From Aphodosoma sp044433285 (lineage in GTDB: Bacteria; Bacteroidota; Bacteroidia; Bacteroidales; Paludibacteraceae), in assembly GCA_044433285.1 (NCBI GenBank), contig JAWXTU010000026.1:1-25294 (forward strand): a stretch of DNA of 25,294 bases, written 5' to 3'. Below are positions 7,270 to 14,881 of this stretch, one piece after another. The notes below the pieces were generated by a model that was not told the origin of the DNA, did no database searches, and saw only the letters and a program-made list of their open reading frames with translations. The stretch's first letter is position 1, and every line of letters begins with the position of its first letter. A program made the position numbers and the translations under genes.

Positions 7270-9498
7270 ATGAAGAAAATAATGATGGTGGTGCTGCTAT
7301 TCTCGCAGATAGGAGGATTGTGGGCTCAAACACAAGAACATACGCAGAAACATTCACACGAAGATATACACGGCAGTGTAAGAGATGTTGAGGGCAATCC
7401 AATTATTGGTGCCGAAGTGGTATGGTATGGTACATCGCTTGGTGCGATAACCGATGCCGACGGAAATTTTGTGGTGAGTTTTACTCACGAATCGCAATTT
7501 TTGATAGTTAGTTATCTCTCATACAGGAGCGATACGATAGAGGTGGCGGTTGCGCCTCGTCCGATAGAGGTAACCCTATATGATAGCAGCGCAGAGCTAG
7601 ATGAGGTGGAGGTGATGGGACGTGGAGCAACTACGATGGCTAGTCGCATAAGTGCGGTGCAAACATCTACAATTACTGGTGCCGAACTCTGCCGCGCTGC
7701 CTGTTGCAACTTGTCGGAGAGTTTCGAGACTAATGCCTCAGTAGATGTGTCGTATGCAGATGCCGCTACTGGTGCAAAGCAGATTAAGTTGCTCGGTTTG
7801 TCGGGTACTTACGTGCAGATGCTCAATGAAAATACCCCGAGTGTGAGAGGGTTGGCGCAGAATTTCGGAATGGAATATACGCCTGGAGTGTGGATGGAGA
7901 GTATACAAGTGAGTAAAGGTACTTCGTCGGTTATTAATGGTTACGAGGCTACAACTGGTCAGATAAATGTGGAGTATCTCAAACCGCAAACGCAAGATCC
8001 TATCGCTATTAATGCTATGATGAACAGTAATTTACGCTCTGAATTGAACGTTACTGGCGGTTGGGGTATAAATGAAGTGGTGAGTACAGGAGTGATGGCG
8101 CATGCAAAACTCGCAAGTATGGAGCACGACACCAACGATGACGGTTTTATGGATTTGCCCAAAGAGAAACAGGTTAATCTGCTAAATCGCTGGTATATAA
8201 AGAGTGGAGATTATACAGGTCAAATCCTCGTGCGTGGACTATACGACGAGCGCAATGGTGGTCAGTTGTCTAGCTATGGCGATGATAGATACAAAATAGA
8301 TTTAGAGACCTACCGTTTTGATGCTTTTATGAAAAATGGTTACGTCTTTGATAAAGATAAAGGTACTAGTATCGGCGTGATAATGAGTGGGTCATATCAC
8401 AAACAGGATAACCTCTATGGAGTTAGAGATTATGTTGCCGATCAGACTAATATATATGGTAATGCAATTTTTCAGACTAATTTTACCGACTACCATAAAT
8501 TGGTGACAGGTGTTAGTCTTAATTATGATGCATATAATGAGATGCTTATTACGGAGAGTGCTTCGTTTGATATGGATAGAGAGGAATTAACTTCGGGGCT
8601 TTTTGCCGAGTATTCGTATACAATTGATGAAAAACTGTCGCTTTTGGCAGGAGCTCGTGTAGATTATAGTTCGCTCTGGGGAGTGTTTGCAACTCCAAGA
8701 TTTAATGTGCGTTATGCTCCGTGGGAGTGGGTAAATTTGCGTGGTTCAGTGGGATTGGGCTATCGCTCGCCAAATCTATTGAGTGATTATGCTTCGGTTT
8801 TGCCTAGTTCGCGTGAGATAATAGTTGCAGAGGATTTAAAGCAGGAGAGGGCGATAAATACAGGGGTGAGTTCTACGTTTTATATCCCGATTGCAGGTAG
8901 AGAACTGCAAATTACAGCCGATTATTACTACACCAGCTTTTTTGAAACGGTGGTGATGGATATGGATAGAGACCCAAATAGTGTTACGTTTAGCAACTCA
9001 AATGGCGAACGCTCATATGCTGCCAATTTTCAGGTGGAGGCGACGATGGAGATATTGAGTGGGTGGACCACTACGCTTGCCTATCGTATCTCAGATACAA
9101 AGGCAACAATAAATGGCGAATTGCGCGAGAAACCGCTGACTAATAGGTTTAAAGCACTGGTTACCACTTCGTATGTAACTCCGCTTTTTAGATGGCAGTT
9201 TGACCTTACGGCACAAATCAACGGTGGCGGACGAATGCCAGATGCAGATGAAAATAATCCTCTGTGGGATAATGAGTTCGGGTGGTATCCACGATTAATG
9301 GCGCAGGTTACACGTAACATCGGCAACTGGAGTATCTATGTGGGTGGTGAGAATTTGACCAACTTTACGCAATCTAACCCTATTATCGGGGCAGATAATC
9401 CGTTTGGTGCAAATTTCGACGCCTCGATGGCGTGGGGTCCGTTGCACGGTGCGGCTGTTTATGCTGGTTTTAGATGGAATATAGGGCGCGATGAATAG
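7270..9498 (+). CDS. TonB-dependent outer-membrane receptor, probable metal or metallophore uptake
   Basis: 742 residues. The signal peptide ends near LWAQ (about 20). The mature N-terminus is His-rich (EHTQKHSHEDIHG). A carboxypeptidase-regulatory-like beta domain (GSVRDVEGNPIIGAEVVW, GAITDADGNF) spans about 35-115, then a TonB-box-like ELDEVEVMGRG. The plug domain has AACCNLSESFETNASVDV and KQIKLLGLSGTYVQMLNENTP, and a long beta-barrel follows, with the typical GYRSPNL segment about two-thirds along. Receptors of this type drive TonB-dependent uptake across the outer membrane. The AACCNLSESFE plug, the His-rich start and the flanking Cys-rich and HMA proteins all point to a metal, perhaps copper, but this is contextual inference. 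The ATG at 7270 is chosen because the signal peptide follows directly. An overlapping start at 7197 lies in another frame. Confidence 0.9.
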   Translation: MKKIMMVVLLFSQIGGLWAQTQEHTQKHSHEDIHGSVRDVEGNPIIGAEVVWYGTSLGAITDADGNFVVSFTHESQFLIVSYLSYRSDTIEVAVAPRPIEVTLYDSSAELDEVEVMGRGATTMASRISAVQTSTITGAELCRAACCNLSESFETNASVDVSYADAATGAKQIKLLGLSGTYVQMLNENTPSVRGLAQNFGMEYTPGVWMESIQVSKGTSSVINGYEATTGQINVEYLKPQTQDPIAINAMMNSNLRSELNVTGGWGINEVVSTGVMAHAKLASMEHDTNDDGFMDLPKEKQVNLLNRWYIKSGDYTGQILVRGLYDERNGGQLSSYGDDRYKIDLETYRFDAFMKNGYVFDKDKGTSIGVIMSGSYHKQDNLYGVRDYVADQTNIYGNAIFQTNFTDYHKLVTGVSLNYDAYNEMLITESASFDMDREELTSGLFAEYSYTIDEKLSLLAGARVDYSSLWGVFATPRFNVRYAPWEWVNLRGSVGLGYRSPNLLSDYASVLPSSREIIVAEDLKQERAINTGVSSTFYIPIAGRELQITADYYYTSFFETVVMDMDRDPNSVTFSNSNGERSYAANFQVEATMEILSGWTTTLAYRISDTKATINGELREKPLTNRFKALVTTSYVTPLFRWQFDLTAQINGGGRMPDADENNPLWDNEFGWYPRLMAQVTRNIGNWSIYVGGENLTNFTQSNPIIGADNPFGANFDASMAWGPLHGAAVYAGFRWNIGRDE

Positions 9499-9538
9499 TA
9501 TCGGGCGATGAATATAATAATGTAAATCAATAATTTTC

Positions 9539-9566
9539 TATGGGGAGTTTTTATAATTCCCCTATA
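9539..9566 (+). repeat. Hairpin of the recurring 21-nt motif between receptor and HMA gene
   Basis: GGGGAGTTTTTATAATTCCCC at 9542-9562 forms a GGGGA/TCCCC stem, extended outward by TAT/ATA with one bulged T. It lies 27 bp before the next ATG. It resembles 19799-19819 (also 21 nt) and 5797-5817. It could be a terminator after the receptor gene or a 5' stabiliser for the next one. Confidence 0.5.
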
Positions 9567-9589
9567 ATAATCAAACAAAAAAAACAAAA

Positions 9590-10273
9590 ATGAAAAAATC
9601 AATCATTACCCTATTGTTGCTTATTGGAGTAACAATCTCTGCTATGGCAGCAACTCAAACCGTGAAATTTCAAGTGAAAGGTATGACAACTTCTGCTATT
9701 AAATCAGAAATCAAAAAGGTACTTAATGCAGAAGCAGGTGTTTGGTCAGCATCGGCTGTTTTGTCAAGCCAAACAGTAACAGTGAAATATTACGACACAA
9801 AAACTGATATTGCTAAAATACAAGCAGTATTTAGGTCAATGAGATATGATGCTGATATTATTGAGTCTACTGTTAAAGTAACACCTACACCTGTATCTAC
9901 ACCAACACCGGTGGTTACACCAACACCAACTGTTAATGTTAATAACAACAGTAATTCTAACAACAACAACAATAACAATAACAATAACAATAACAATAAC
10001 AATAACAATAACAATAACAATAACAATAACAATAACAATAACAATAACAATAACAATAACAATAGTAATAGCAATAGTAATAGTAATAGCAATAGCAATA
10101 GCAATAGCAATAGCAATAGCAATAGCAATAGCAATAGCAATTCCAACAACAATTCCAACAACAATTCCAACAACAATTCCAACAACAATTCCAATACTAC
10201 TACCACAACTACTACTGTTAATCAAAACACTAGAACAACTGGTTCTACTTCAACTTCAACACAAAGACAATAA
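9590..10273 (+). CDS. Exported HMA-like protein lacking the metal-binding cysteines, with a long Asn/Ser repeat linker
   Basis: 227 residues. A signal peptide (cleavage near AMA-A, residue 21) is followed by one HMA-like ferredoxin fold (about 22-92). The protein is a clear paralogue of the one at 10350: the same signal peptide, the same TQTVKFQVKG start, and the same tail (VNQNTRTTGSTSTSTQRQ against VNQNNRTSGSNSTSTQRK). In the HMA loop where the paralogue has TCNAC this protein has TTSAI, so both metal-ligand cysteines are gone. Between fold and tail lie a Pro/Thr segment (TPTPVSTPTPVV), 35 consecutive Asn, 13 Ser-Asn pairs, four SNNN units and seven Thr. Metal transfer through the CxxC is therefore unlikely. 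A spacer, adhesive or scaffold role is possible but unproven. It probably belongs to the TonB-receptor cluster. Confidence 0.75.
   Translation: MKKSIITLLLLIGVTISAMAATQTVKFQVKGMTTSAIKSEIKKVLNAEAGVWSASAVLSSQTVTVKYYDTKTDIAKIQAVFRSMRYDADIIESTVKVTPTPVSTPTPVVTPTPTVNVNNNSNSNNNNNNNNNNNNNNNNNNNNNNNNNNNNNNNNNNNSNSNSNSNSNSNSNSNSNSNSNSNSNSNNNSNNNSNNNSNNNSNTTTTTTTVNQNTRTTGSTSTSTQRQ
9941..10216 (+). repeat. Compound microsatellite coding for poly-Asn, Ser-Asn and SNNN tracts
   Basis: Three tracts follow one another: AAC/AAT codons, mostly the hexamer AACAAT, at 9959-10063 (35 Asn); AGYAAT hexamers at 10064-10141 (13 Ser-Asn); and four exact copies of the 12-mer TCCAACAACAAT at 10142-10189. An ACN run (Thr) closes the array at 10196-10216. 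All unit sizes are multiples of three, so slippage changes the linker length without breaking the frame. Confidence 0.95.
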
Positions 10274-10279
10274 AAAAAT

Positions 10280-10313
10280 GTTCGGCATCTGCCTAATAAA
10301 GTAGATGCCGAAC
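10280..10313 (+). terminator. Stem-loop after the Asn-rich HMA gene
   Basis: GTTCGGCATCT (10280-10290) pairs with AGATGCCGAAC (10303-10313) across a 12-nt loop, an 11-bp perfect stem starting 7 bp after the stop. No U-tract follows (TATATAATAG), so it may act as a partial terminator or an mRNA 3'-end stabiliser. Confidence 0.6.
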
Positions 10314-10349
10314 TATATAATAGATAATATTAATTTAAAAATACACTAA

Positions 10350-10718
10350 ATGAAAAAAGCAATCTTTACTCTATTGCTCCTAATCGGGGTAACAATGTTT
10401 GCTACAGCAGCAACACAAACCGTGAAATTTCAAGTGAAAGGTATTACCTGCAATGCTTGTAAAACAAAAATCAACAAAGCACTATCTCACGAACCAGGCA
10501 TCTGGAGTTCATCGGTTAGCGTGTCAAACAAAACAGTTACAATCAAGTACAACGACAACAAAACCGGTATTGCACGATTGCAAGCTGTTTTAAGAGGATT
10601 AAAGTACGACTCGCAAGTGTTGAGTTCTACTGCAGATAACAAAAAGAGCAACAATCAACCAGTAAATCAAAACAACAGAACATCAGGTTCAAACTCTACC
10701 TCTACTCAAAGAAAATAG
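10350..10718 (+). CDS. Exported heavy-metal-associated (HMA) domain protein with intact CxxC
   Basis: 122 residues: a signal peptide (cleavage near ATA-A, residue 21), then one HMA fold (about 22-92) with the metal-binding loop GITCNACK (CxxC near residues 33-36), and a short Gln/Asn/Ser tail ending STSTQRK. HMA domains bind soft metals such as Cu(I) and pass them between partners. Most are cytosolic chaperones or P-type ATPase domains, so an exported single-domain form points to periplasmic metal capture, likely feeding from or to the upstream TonB receptor. It is the last gene of the cluster, 76 bp after the Asn-rich paralogue, and ends before a strong terminator. A 29-nt stretch (10416-10444) is identical to 9656-9684 in the paralogue. 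Confidence 0.85.
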   Translation: MKKAIFTLLLLIGVTMFATAATQTVKFQVKGITCNACKTKINKALSHEPGIWSSSVSVSNKTVTIKYNDNKTGIARLQAVLRGLKYDSQVLSSTADNKKSNNQPVNQNNRTSGSNSTSTQRK

Positions 10719-10758
10719 TGCGCAGTTTTGCTAAAAACTACCAAAGTTTGCAATTAAT

Positions 10759-10814
10759 AAAAATCCGTTCATTCTACAACAACGCAGGATGAGCGGATTT
10801 TTGTGTTGTTGTAG
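10759..10814. terminator. Bidirectional terminator with interleaved second inverted repeat
   Basis: Stem 1: 10759-10772 pairs with 10789-10802 over 14 positions with one G-U pair, flanked by A5 and T5, so it can terminate transcription from both sides. Stem 2: CTACAACAAC (10774-10783) is exactly complementary to GTTGTTGTAG (10805-10814). The two stems interleave. The site lies between the convergent HMA and AbiEii-type genes. Confidence 0.8.
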
Positions 10815-10838
10815 GTATTGAAAATTCAACTACTACCT

Positions 10839-11516
10839 CTATCTCTTTGCGGAAAATATCGTGTTGTTTATTTTGTATTCAGAAATCGCTTCTGTTATAT
10901 CTAACCTTATTATTTCCCAATGTTTATGTAATAAACATATCGGATTAAAATCGTTATCTGCAATTTTAAAATTTGTAAACATAGATATTATCTCCTCTTT
11001 GTCGTGAGTATAGGGGTAACGTTCTTCGTGTAATGACAGTAATTCTTGAATTGAATAATCATTGAGCAACTCGTGTATATCCCAGAAATCTTTTTTGCGT
11101 CCACCACGTTGTATAACATCAATTTTCATTGCAGCTATCTCTTCAATAGTAGCGAGACGAATCCCATCTATAATAGAGGCATCTCTGATAAAAGCATCTG
11201 TGTAGAAAAGATCTAGTTTTACACACTCTTGGGCTGAGTTGCCGATATAGAAAGATTTACCAAATGCTACTTCACCACTAGAAGGAGAATCTACGTAGTT
11301 AAATTCCCTTTTGAGGTAGTTTTCGATTGCAGAAAAATCTATGGATTTATATTTGGCATCTGTAAATAAGTCAATGTCAATAGAAAAACGATGACCAATC
11401 TGAAGACTAAGAGCAGTGCCTCCCACCAATCTAAACGGAAAAAGAAGCTCAGTTGTCATTAATTTATCAAGTGTGTTTTTTAACAGAGTAGTTACGGTGT
11501 TGTAGTGTAATTTCAT
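10839..11516 (-). CDS. AbiEii/AbiGii-type nucleotidyltransferase (probable toxin)
   Basis: 225 residues with the DNA polymerase beta-like nucleotidyltransferase signature of the AbiEii family: VGGTALSLQIGHRFSIDIDL with GG at 32-33 and DID at 47-49, a third Asp in VKLDLF (D102), and the conserved RGGRKKDFWDIHELL at 137-151. AbiEii enzymes are toxins of type IV toxin-antitoxin systems with abortive-infection activity. Related enzymes (MenT) transfer nucleotides to tRNA. Here the gene starts 3 bp after the stop of an HTH regulator, so the two form a toxin-antitoxin-like operon. All recognised motifs are present, so it is probably active. The target cannot be read from the sequence. Distant members also act as plain metabolic or DNA-linked nucleotidyltransferases. 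Confidence 0.85.
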   Translation of the reverse strand: MKLHYNTVTTLLKNTLDKLMTTELLFPFRLVGGTALSLQIGHRFSIDIDLFTDAKYKSIDFSAIENYLKREFNYVDSPSSGEVAFGKSFYIGNSAQECVKLDLFYTDAFIRDASIIDGIRLATIEEIAAMKIDVIQRGGRKKDFWDIHELLNDYSIQELLSLHEERYPYTHDKEEIISMFTNFKIADNDFNPICLLHKHWEIIRLDITEAISEYKINNTIFSAKR

Positions 11517-11519
11517 ATT

Positions 11520-11999
11520 TTAGTGATGAAGTTTGTATTTATTTTTACTCTCTTTACTCAAAACCTCGTCAACTACTTGTTTGTTGTAAAAACGAGTAAT
11601 TTCGGCTTTTTCTTCGTCGTTACCTCTTTCAAATACTCTCTTTATTACCGCCTCACGATATTTGTGCCAGTCGATAGTAGATATATCAGTGTCCCAAAAT
11701 AAGACTTTCCTTAAGAGAGAAATATTTGGGGTGGTACAAAGCTTTTTTTTCTCAATTTTTATATCGTAATATGTTTGAAGTATCATAAAATAGCCCTCCT
11801 CAAATCCCAATGCCTCTTCTATTTTAAGAGATAGAGCAGTATTCATTTTTCGTTTGCCTTTGATGATTGCGCCCAATGTTTGTGGAAATTCATTGATAGA
11901 GAGAGCAAAACGGTTCTTAGAAATAGAACGCTTAGTCAGTTCTCTATCTAATATAATGCCTGGGTGTATTCCTTTAATAACTTCAATATTTGGATTCAT
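11520..11999 (-). CDS. HigA-like XRE regulator with DUF6922-like C-terminus (probable antitoxin)
   Basis: 159 residues. Residues 10-77 are an XRE/Cro helix-turn-helix of the HigA type (IHPGIILDREL, then SKNRFALSINEFPQTLGAIIKGKRKMN and a SLKIEEALGFEEGYF end). Residues about 98-140 carry LFWDTD, IDWHKYREAVIKRVFERGN and ITRFY. This pattern matches the DUF6922 domain as I remember it from Bacteroidetes proteins encoded next to AbiEii toxins. The DNA-binding half would repress the operon, while the C-terminal half may be the antitoxin or toxin-sensing part (inference). It precedes the AbiEii-type gene by 3 bp, the usual antitoxin-first order. The bona fide AbiEi antitoxin has a winged-helix fold, so this is a different partner. 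No standard TAnnTTTG promoter was found upstream. Confidence 0.75.
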   Translation of the reverse strand: MNPNIEVIKGIHPGIILDRELTKRSISKNRFALSINEFPQTLGAIIKGKRKMNTALSLKIEEALGFEEGYFMILQTYYDIKIEKKKLCTTPNISLLRKVLFWDTDISTIDWHKYREAVIKRVFERGNDEEKAEITRFYNKQVVDEVLSKESKNKYKLHH

Positions 12000-12188
12000 A
12001 AAATGTAGTATTTTATTGTGATATGTCTATATAACGAGAAAGTGTAAACAATATTGCTTATACTGTCGCTGGTTGTACGAATTATGAGGGTTTCCTCAAT
12101 CAATATGTTGTATTTTGCGTACACATATAGTCTCTTTCTTCTGTTTTTTCATCGTTGAGAATAAATTTTTAAAAAATATGATATTTAA

Positions 12189-12220
12189 TTTGTGTAAGTG
12201 AAATTCTTTTCGTTACTTTG
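12189..12220 (+). promoter_or_regulatory. Distal topA promoter candidate
   Basis: TTTG at 12189-12192, 20 nt, then TTACTTTG at 12213-12220, one mismatch to TAnnTTTG and followed by C as is common. It would give a leader of about 240 nt before topA. Confidence 0.5.
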
Positions 12221-12328
12221 CAGGTTGAAAAAAACAAGGTAAAATTAATCCCTGTTTAGTTCAATAATATAGATTTATTTCTCTGATAACAAGAGAGTTA
12301 TGTTGGTGAAATAGGTCGAGAAAACTTA

Positions 12329-12359
12329 ATTGTAGTAATGCGTTTTAAAATATACTTTG
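12329..12359 (+). promoter_or_regulatory. Proximal topA promoter candidate
   Basis: ATTG at 12329-12332, 19 nt, then ATACTTTG at 12352-12359. Both elements are imperfect. It would give a leader of about 100 nt. Two promoters for topA would fit supercoiling-dependent control, but this is not shown by the sequence. Confidence 0.35.
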
Positions 12360-12463
12360 CTTAATAATCTTATTAAATTGGGATAGTATATAAGCAAAAG
12401 GGTGGTAAATATAAAAAAATATTAGAGCCATACGTTACTACTTTAGCATAATAATATAGCAAT

Positions 12464-14881
12464 ATGGGAAAGAATTTAGTTATAGTTGAGTCGCCTGCCA
12501 AGGCAAAAACCATCGAAAAATTTCTAGGTAAAGATTTTCACGTGATGTCTAGCTTTGGGCATATCCGTGATTTGAAAGATAAAGGATTAGGAATTGACTT
12601 AGAGAACAACTATAAACCAGAATATGAGGTGTCAGCTGATAAACAAAAATTGGTTGCGGAACTAAAAAAAGAGGCAAAAGCAGCTGATGTAGTTTGGTTG
12701 GCTTCCGATGAAGACCGTGAGGGAGAGGCGATTGCTTGGCACTTATATGAGGTGCTAGAGTTACAGAAAAAAGAGACTCACCGTATCGTATTCCACGAAA
12801 TCACGAAAAATGCTATATTAAATGCTATCGAAACTCCACGCAATATAGATATCAACCTTGTAAATGCTCAACAAGCACGCCGTGTGCTCGACCGTATTGT
12901 GGGTTTTGAAATATCTCCTGTATTATGGCGCAAAATCAAACCATCTCTATCGGCTGGTCGTGTGCAATCGGTTACAGTGCGCCTAGTGGTAGAGCGCGAA
13001 CGTGAAATTCAACACTTTCAGGCAGAAGCATCGTTTAAAGTGTCAGCCAACTTTTTGTTAGATGGCGAGGATATGCACCTGAAAGCTGTCTTGAAAAATA
13101 GATTTGCAACTGAAAAAGAGGCTGTAGATTTTATCGAACTTTGCAAGTCATCTGCTTACAATGTAGAAGAGGTGGATACAAAACCTACTCGCCGCACTCC
13201 ATCTGCTCCGTTTACTACATCTACTTTGCAACAAGAGGCATCGCGTAAATTTGGTTTTCCAGTGGCGGTTACAATGCGTGTGGCTCAACAACTATACGAA
13301 AGTGGAAAAATTACCTATATGCGTACCGACTCGGTAAACCTCTCTACATTAGCACTTAACGCTGCTAAAGCGGAGATTGAGAGTATGGCTGGTGCAGAGT
13401 ATTACAAACGCAGAACATACAATACAAAATCTAAAGGGGCGCAAGAGGCACACGAGGCTATCCGTCCTACTTATATGAATCAGCACCAAGTGGAGGGTAC
13501 TCAGCAAGAGCGTAAACTCTATGATTTGATTTGGAAACGTACTATCGCTAGTCAAATGGCTGATGCTGAATTTGAAAAGACAACAGTTACAATTGATATA
13601 GATAACTCAGACGAGAAATTTATCGCTATGGGTGAGGTACTCACTTTTGATGGTTTCTTAAAGGTCTATATGGAATCGACTGATGATGAGCAAGATGAGA
13701 ATATCGAAGGTAGACTCCCTCGCATCGAAGTGGGAACGTCGTTGAGATTAGATCAACTACAGGCACAAGAGAAATTTTCGCAAAAACCTGCTAGATATAC
13801 TGAGGCATCGCTTGTTCGCAAACTCGAGGAACTCGGTATTGGTCGTCCGTCTACTTATGCACCGACTATCTCTACTATTCAAAATCGTAGTTATGTAGAG
13901 AAACGTGAGATTGAAAATGAGGCTCGTAGCTATCGTATGATTACACTAGAAAATGGTGACATCTCGGTGACATCGGTACAAGAAAAATCTACAGTCGAAA
14001 AGGGTAAATTATCTCCAACTGATATTGGTATCGTGGTAAATGACTATCTAGCAGATAGTTTCCCAAATATTATGGATTATAACTTTACTGCTACTGTAGA
14101 GTCGCAATTTGATGATATCGCAGAGGGTAATGCGGTGTGGACTGAAAATATTGATGCTTTCTATACTAAATTTCATGCTAGAGTGGAGGAGGCGAAAAAT
14201 TCAACTGGTAAAAAAGTTGGCGAACGTGAACTTGGTATCGACCCTAAAAGTGGTAAGCCTGTATTTGTGAAAATTGGACGTTTTGGTCCGCTTGCGCAAA
14301 TTGGACTTGCATCTGATGAGGAGAAACCAAAATTTGCATCGCTCCGCACTGGTCAGTCTATTGAGACTGTATCGCTCGAAGAGGTTCTAGAACTTTTCAA
14401 ACTGCCTATTGATTTGGGTGAGTATGAGGGCGAGAAGATGCGTGTGGGTGTTGGTAGATTTGGACACTATGTGCAGTTTGGTAAATCGTATGTATCTGTG
14501 CCAAAGGGTGAAGATCCATTCTCAATTGATTTGCCACGTGCTATCGAACTAGTTGAGGCAAAACGTGAGGCAGACCGTAACCGTGTGATTATGAAGTTTG
14601 AAGCGGAAGATATTGAGGTGCTTAATGGTAGATTTGGAGCATATATCGCACACGCTGGCGATAACTACAAACTGCCAAAAGGTACTGTGGCTGCGGAACT
14701 TACGTTGGAACAGTGCAAAGATATTATTGCAGATGATAGTCTAAAATCAAAAAGCAAAGCAAAGGCAAAAGCTAAAACTGCAACGAAAAAAACAGCTACT
14801 AAAAAAGCTACAACTAAAACTGCTGCCAAGAAGACTACAAAAGCAACAACAAAGAAAGTAGCAGCCAAAGCGGCTGAGTAA
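12464..14881 (+). CDS. topA: DNA topoisomerase I
   Basis: 805 residues. This type IA enzyme relaxes negative supercoils through a 5'-phosphotyrosine intermediate. The TOPRIM domain carries the N-terminal IVESPAKAKTIEKFLG and the metal-binding SDEDREGEAIAWHL (81-94). The catalytic Tyr is Y285 in GKITYMRTDS, and LSAGRVQSV is at 162-170. In place of Cys4 zinc ribbons the C-terminal part holds repeated IGRFGPLAQIG, VGRFGHYVQFG and NGRFGAYIAH motifs, the Topo_C_Rpt type common in Bacteroidetes. The last about 55 residues are a Lys/Ala/Thr tail that probably binds DNA or RNA nonspecifically. Its stop codon directly abuts the recX stop on the opposite strand. Confidence 0.97.
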   Translation: MGKNLVIVESPAKAKTIEKFLGKDFHVMSSFGHIRDLKDKGLGIDLENNYKPEYEVSADKQKLVAELKKEAKAADVVWLASDEDREGEAIAWHLYEVLELQKKETHRIVFHEITKNAILNAIETPRNIDINLVNAQQARRVLDRIVGFEISPVLWRKIKPSLSAGRVQSVTVRLVVEREREIQHFQAEASFKVSANFLLDGEDMHLKAVLKNRFATEKEAVDFIELCKSSAYNVEEVDTKPTRRTPSAPFTTSTLQQEASRKFGFPVAVTMRVAQQLYESGKITYMRTDSVNLSTLALNAAKAEIESMAGAEYYKRRTYNTKSKGAQEAHEAIRPTYMNQHQVEGTQQERKLYDLIWKRTIASQMADAEFEKTTVTIDIDNSDEKFIAMGEVLTFDGFLKVYMESTDDEQDENIEGRLPRIEVGTSLRLDQLQAQEKFSQKPARYTEASLVRKLEELGIGRPSTYAPTISTIQNRSYVEKREIENEARSYRMITLENGDISVTSVQEKSTVEKGKLSPTDIGIVVNDYLADSFPNIMDYNFTATVESQFDDIAEGNAVWTENIDAFYTKFHARVEEAKNSTGKKVGERELGIDPKSGKPVFVKIGRFGPLAQIGLASDEEKPKFASLRTGQSIETVSLEEVLELFKLPIDLGEYEGEKMRVGVGRFGHYVQFGKSYVSVPKGEDPFSIDLPRAIELVEAKREADRNRVIMKFEAEDIEVLNGRFGAYIAHAGDNYKLPKGTVAAELTLEQCKDIIADDSLKSKSKAKAKAKTATKKTATKKATTKTAAKKTTKATTKKVAAKAAE

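Larger units (their letters stand above)
12000..12463. other. 464-bp intergenic region between divergent toxin-antitoxin pair and topA
   Basis: AT-rich, with no gene or tRNA seen. The left part must hold the toxin-antitoxin promoter, which I could not identify. A small TGAGG/CCTCA hairpin lies at 12085-12098. The right part has two candidate topA promoters, listed separately, and a leader of up to about 240 nt with no recognised riboswitch. Confidence 0.6.

Noticed and set aside
7197..7391. Short plus-strand ORF before the TonB receptor
   Set aside because: It runs through the A-rich leader repeats and then the receptor gene in another frame, with no signal peptide or domain.
9959..10189. 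CRISPR-like array
   Set aside because: The units are contiguous with no spacers and encode an in-frame Asn/Ser linker.
9790..10225. Antisense poly-Leu and Ile/Val-rich ORFs
   Set aside because: They are mirror frames of the AAC/AAT repeat and have no start context or protein-like sequence.
10759..10814. H-type pseudoknot
   Set aside because: The 2-nt connector cannot cross the 14-bp stem, so only alternative folds are possible.
12000..12463. tRNA, riboswitch or small gene in the intergenic gap
   Set aside because: No cloverleaf, known aptamer pattern or convincing reading frame was visible.
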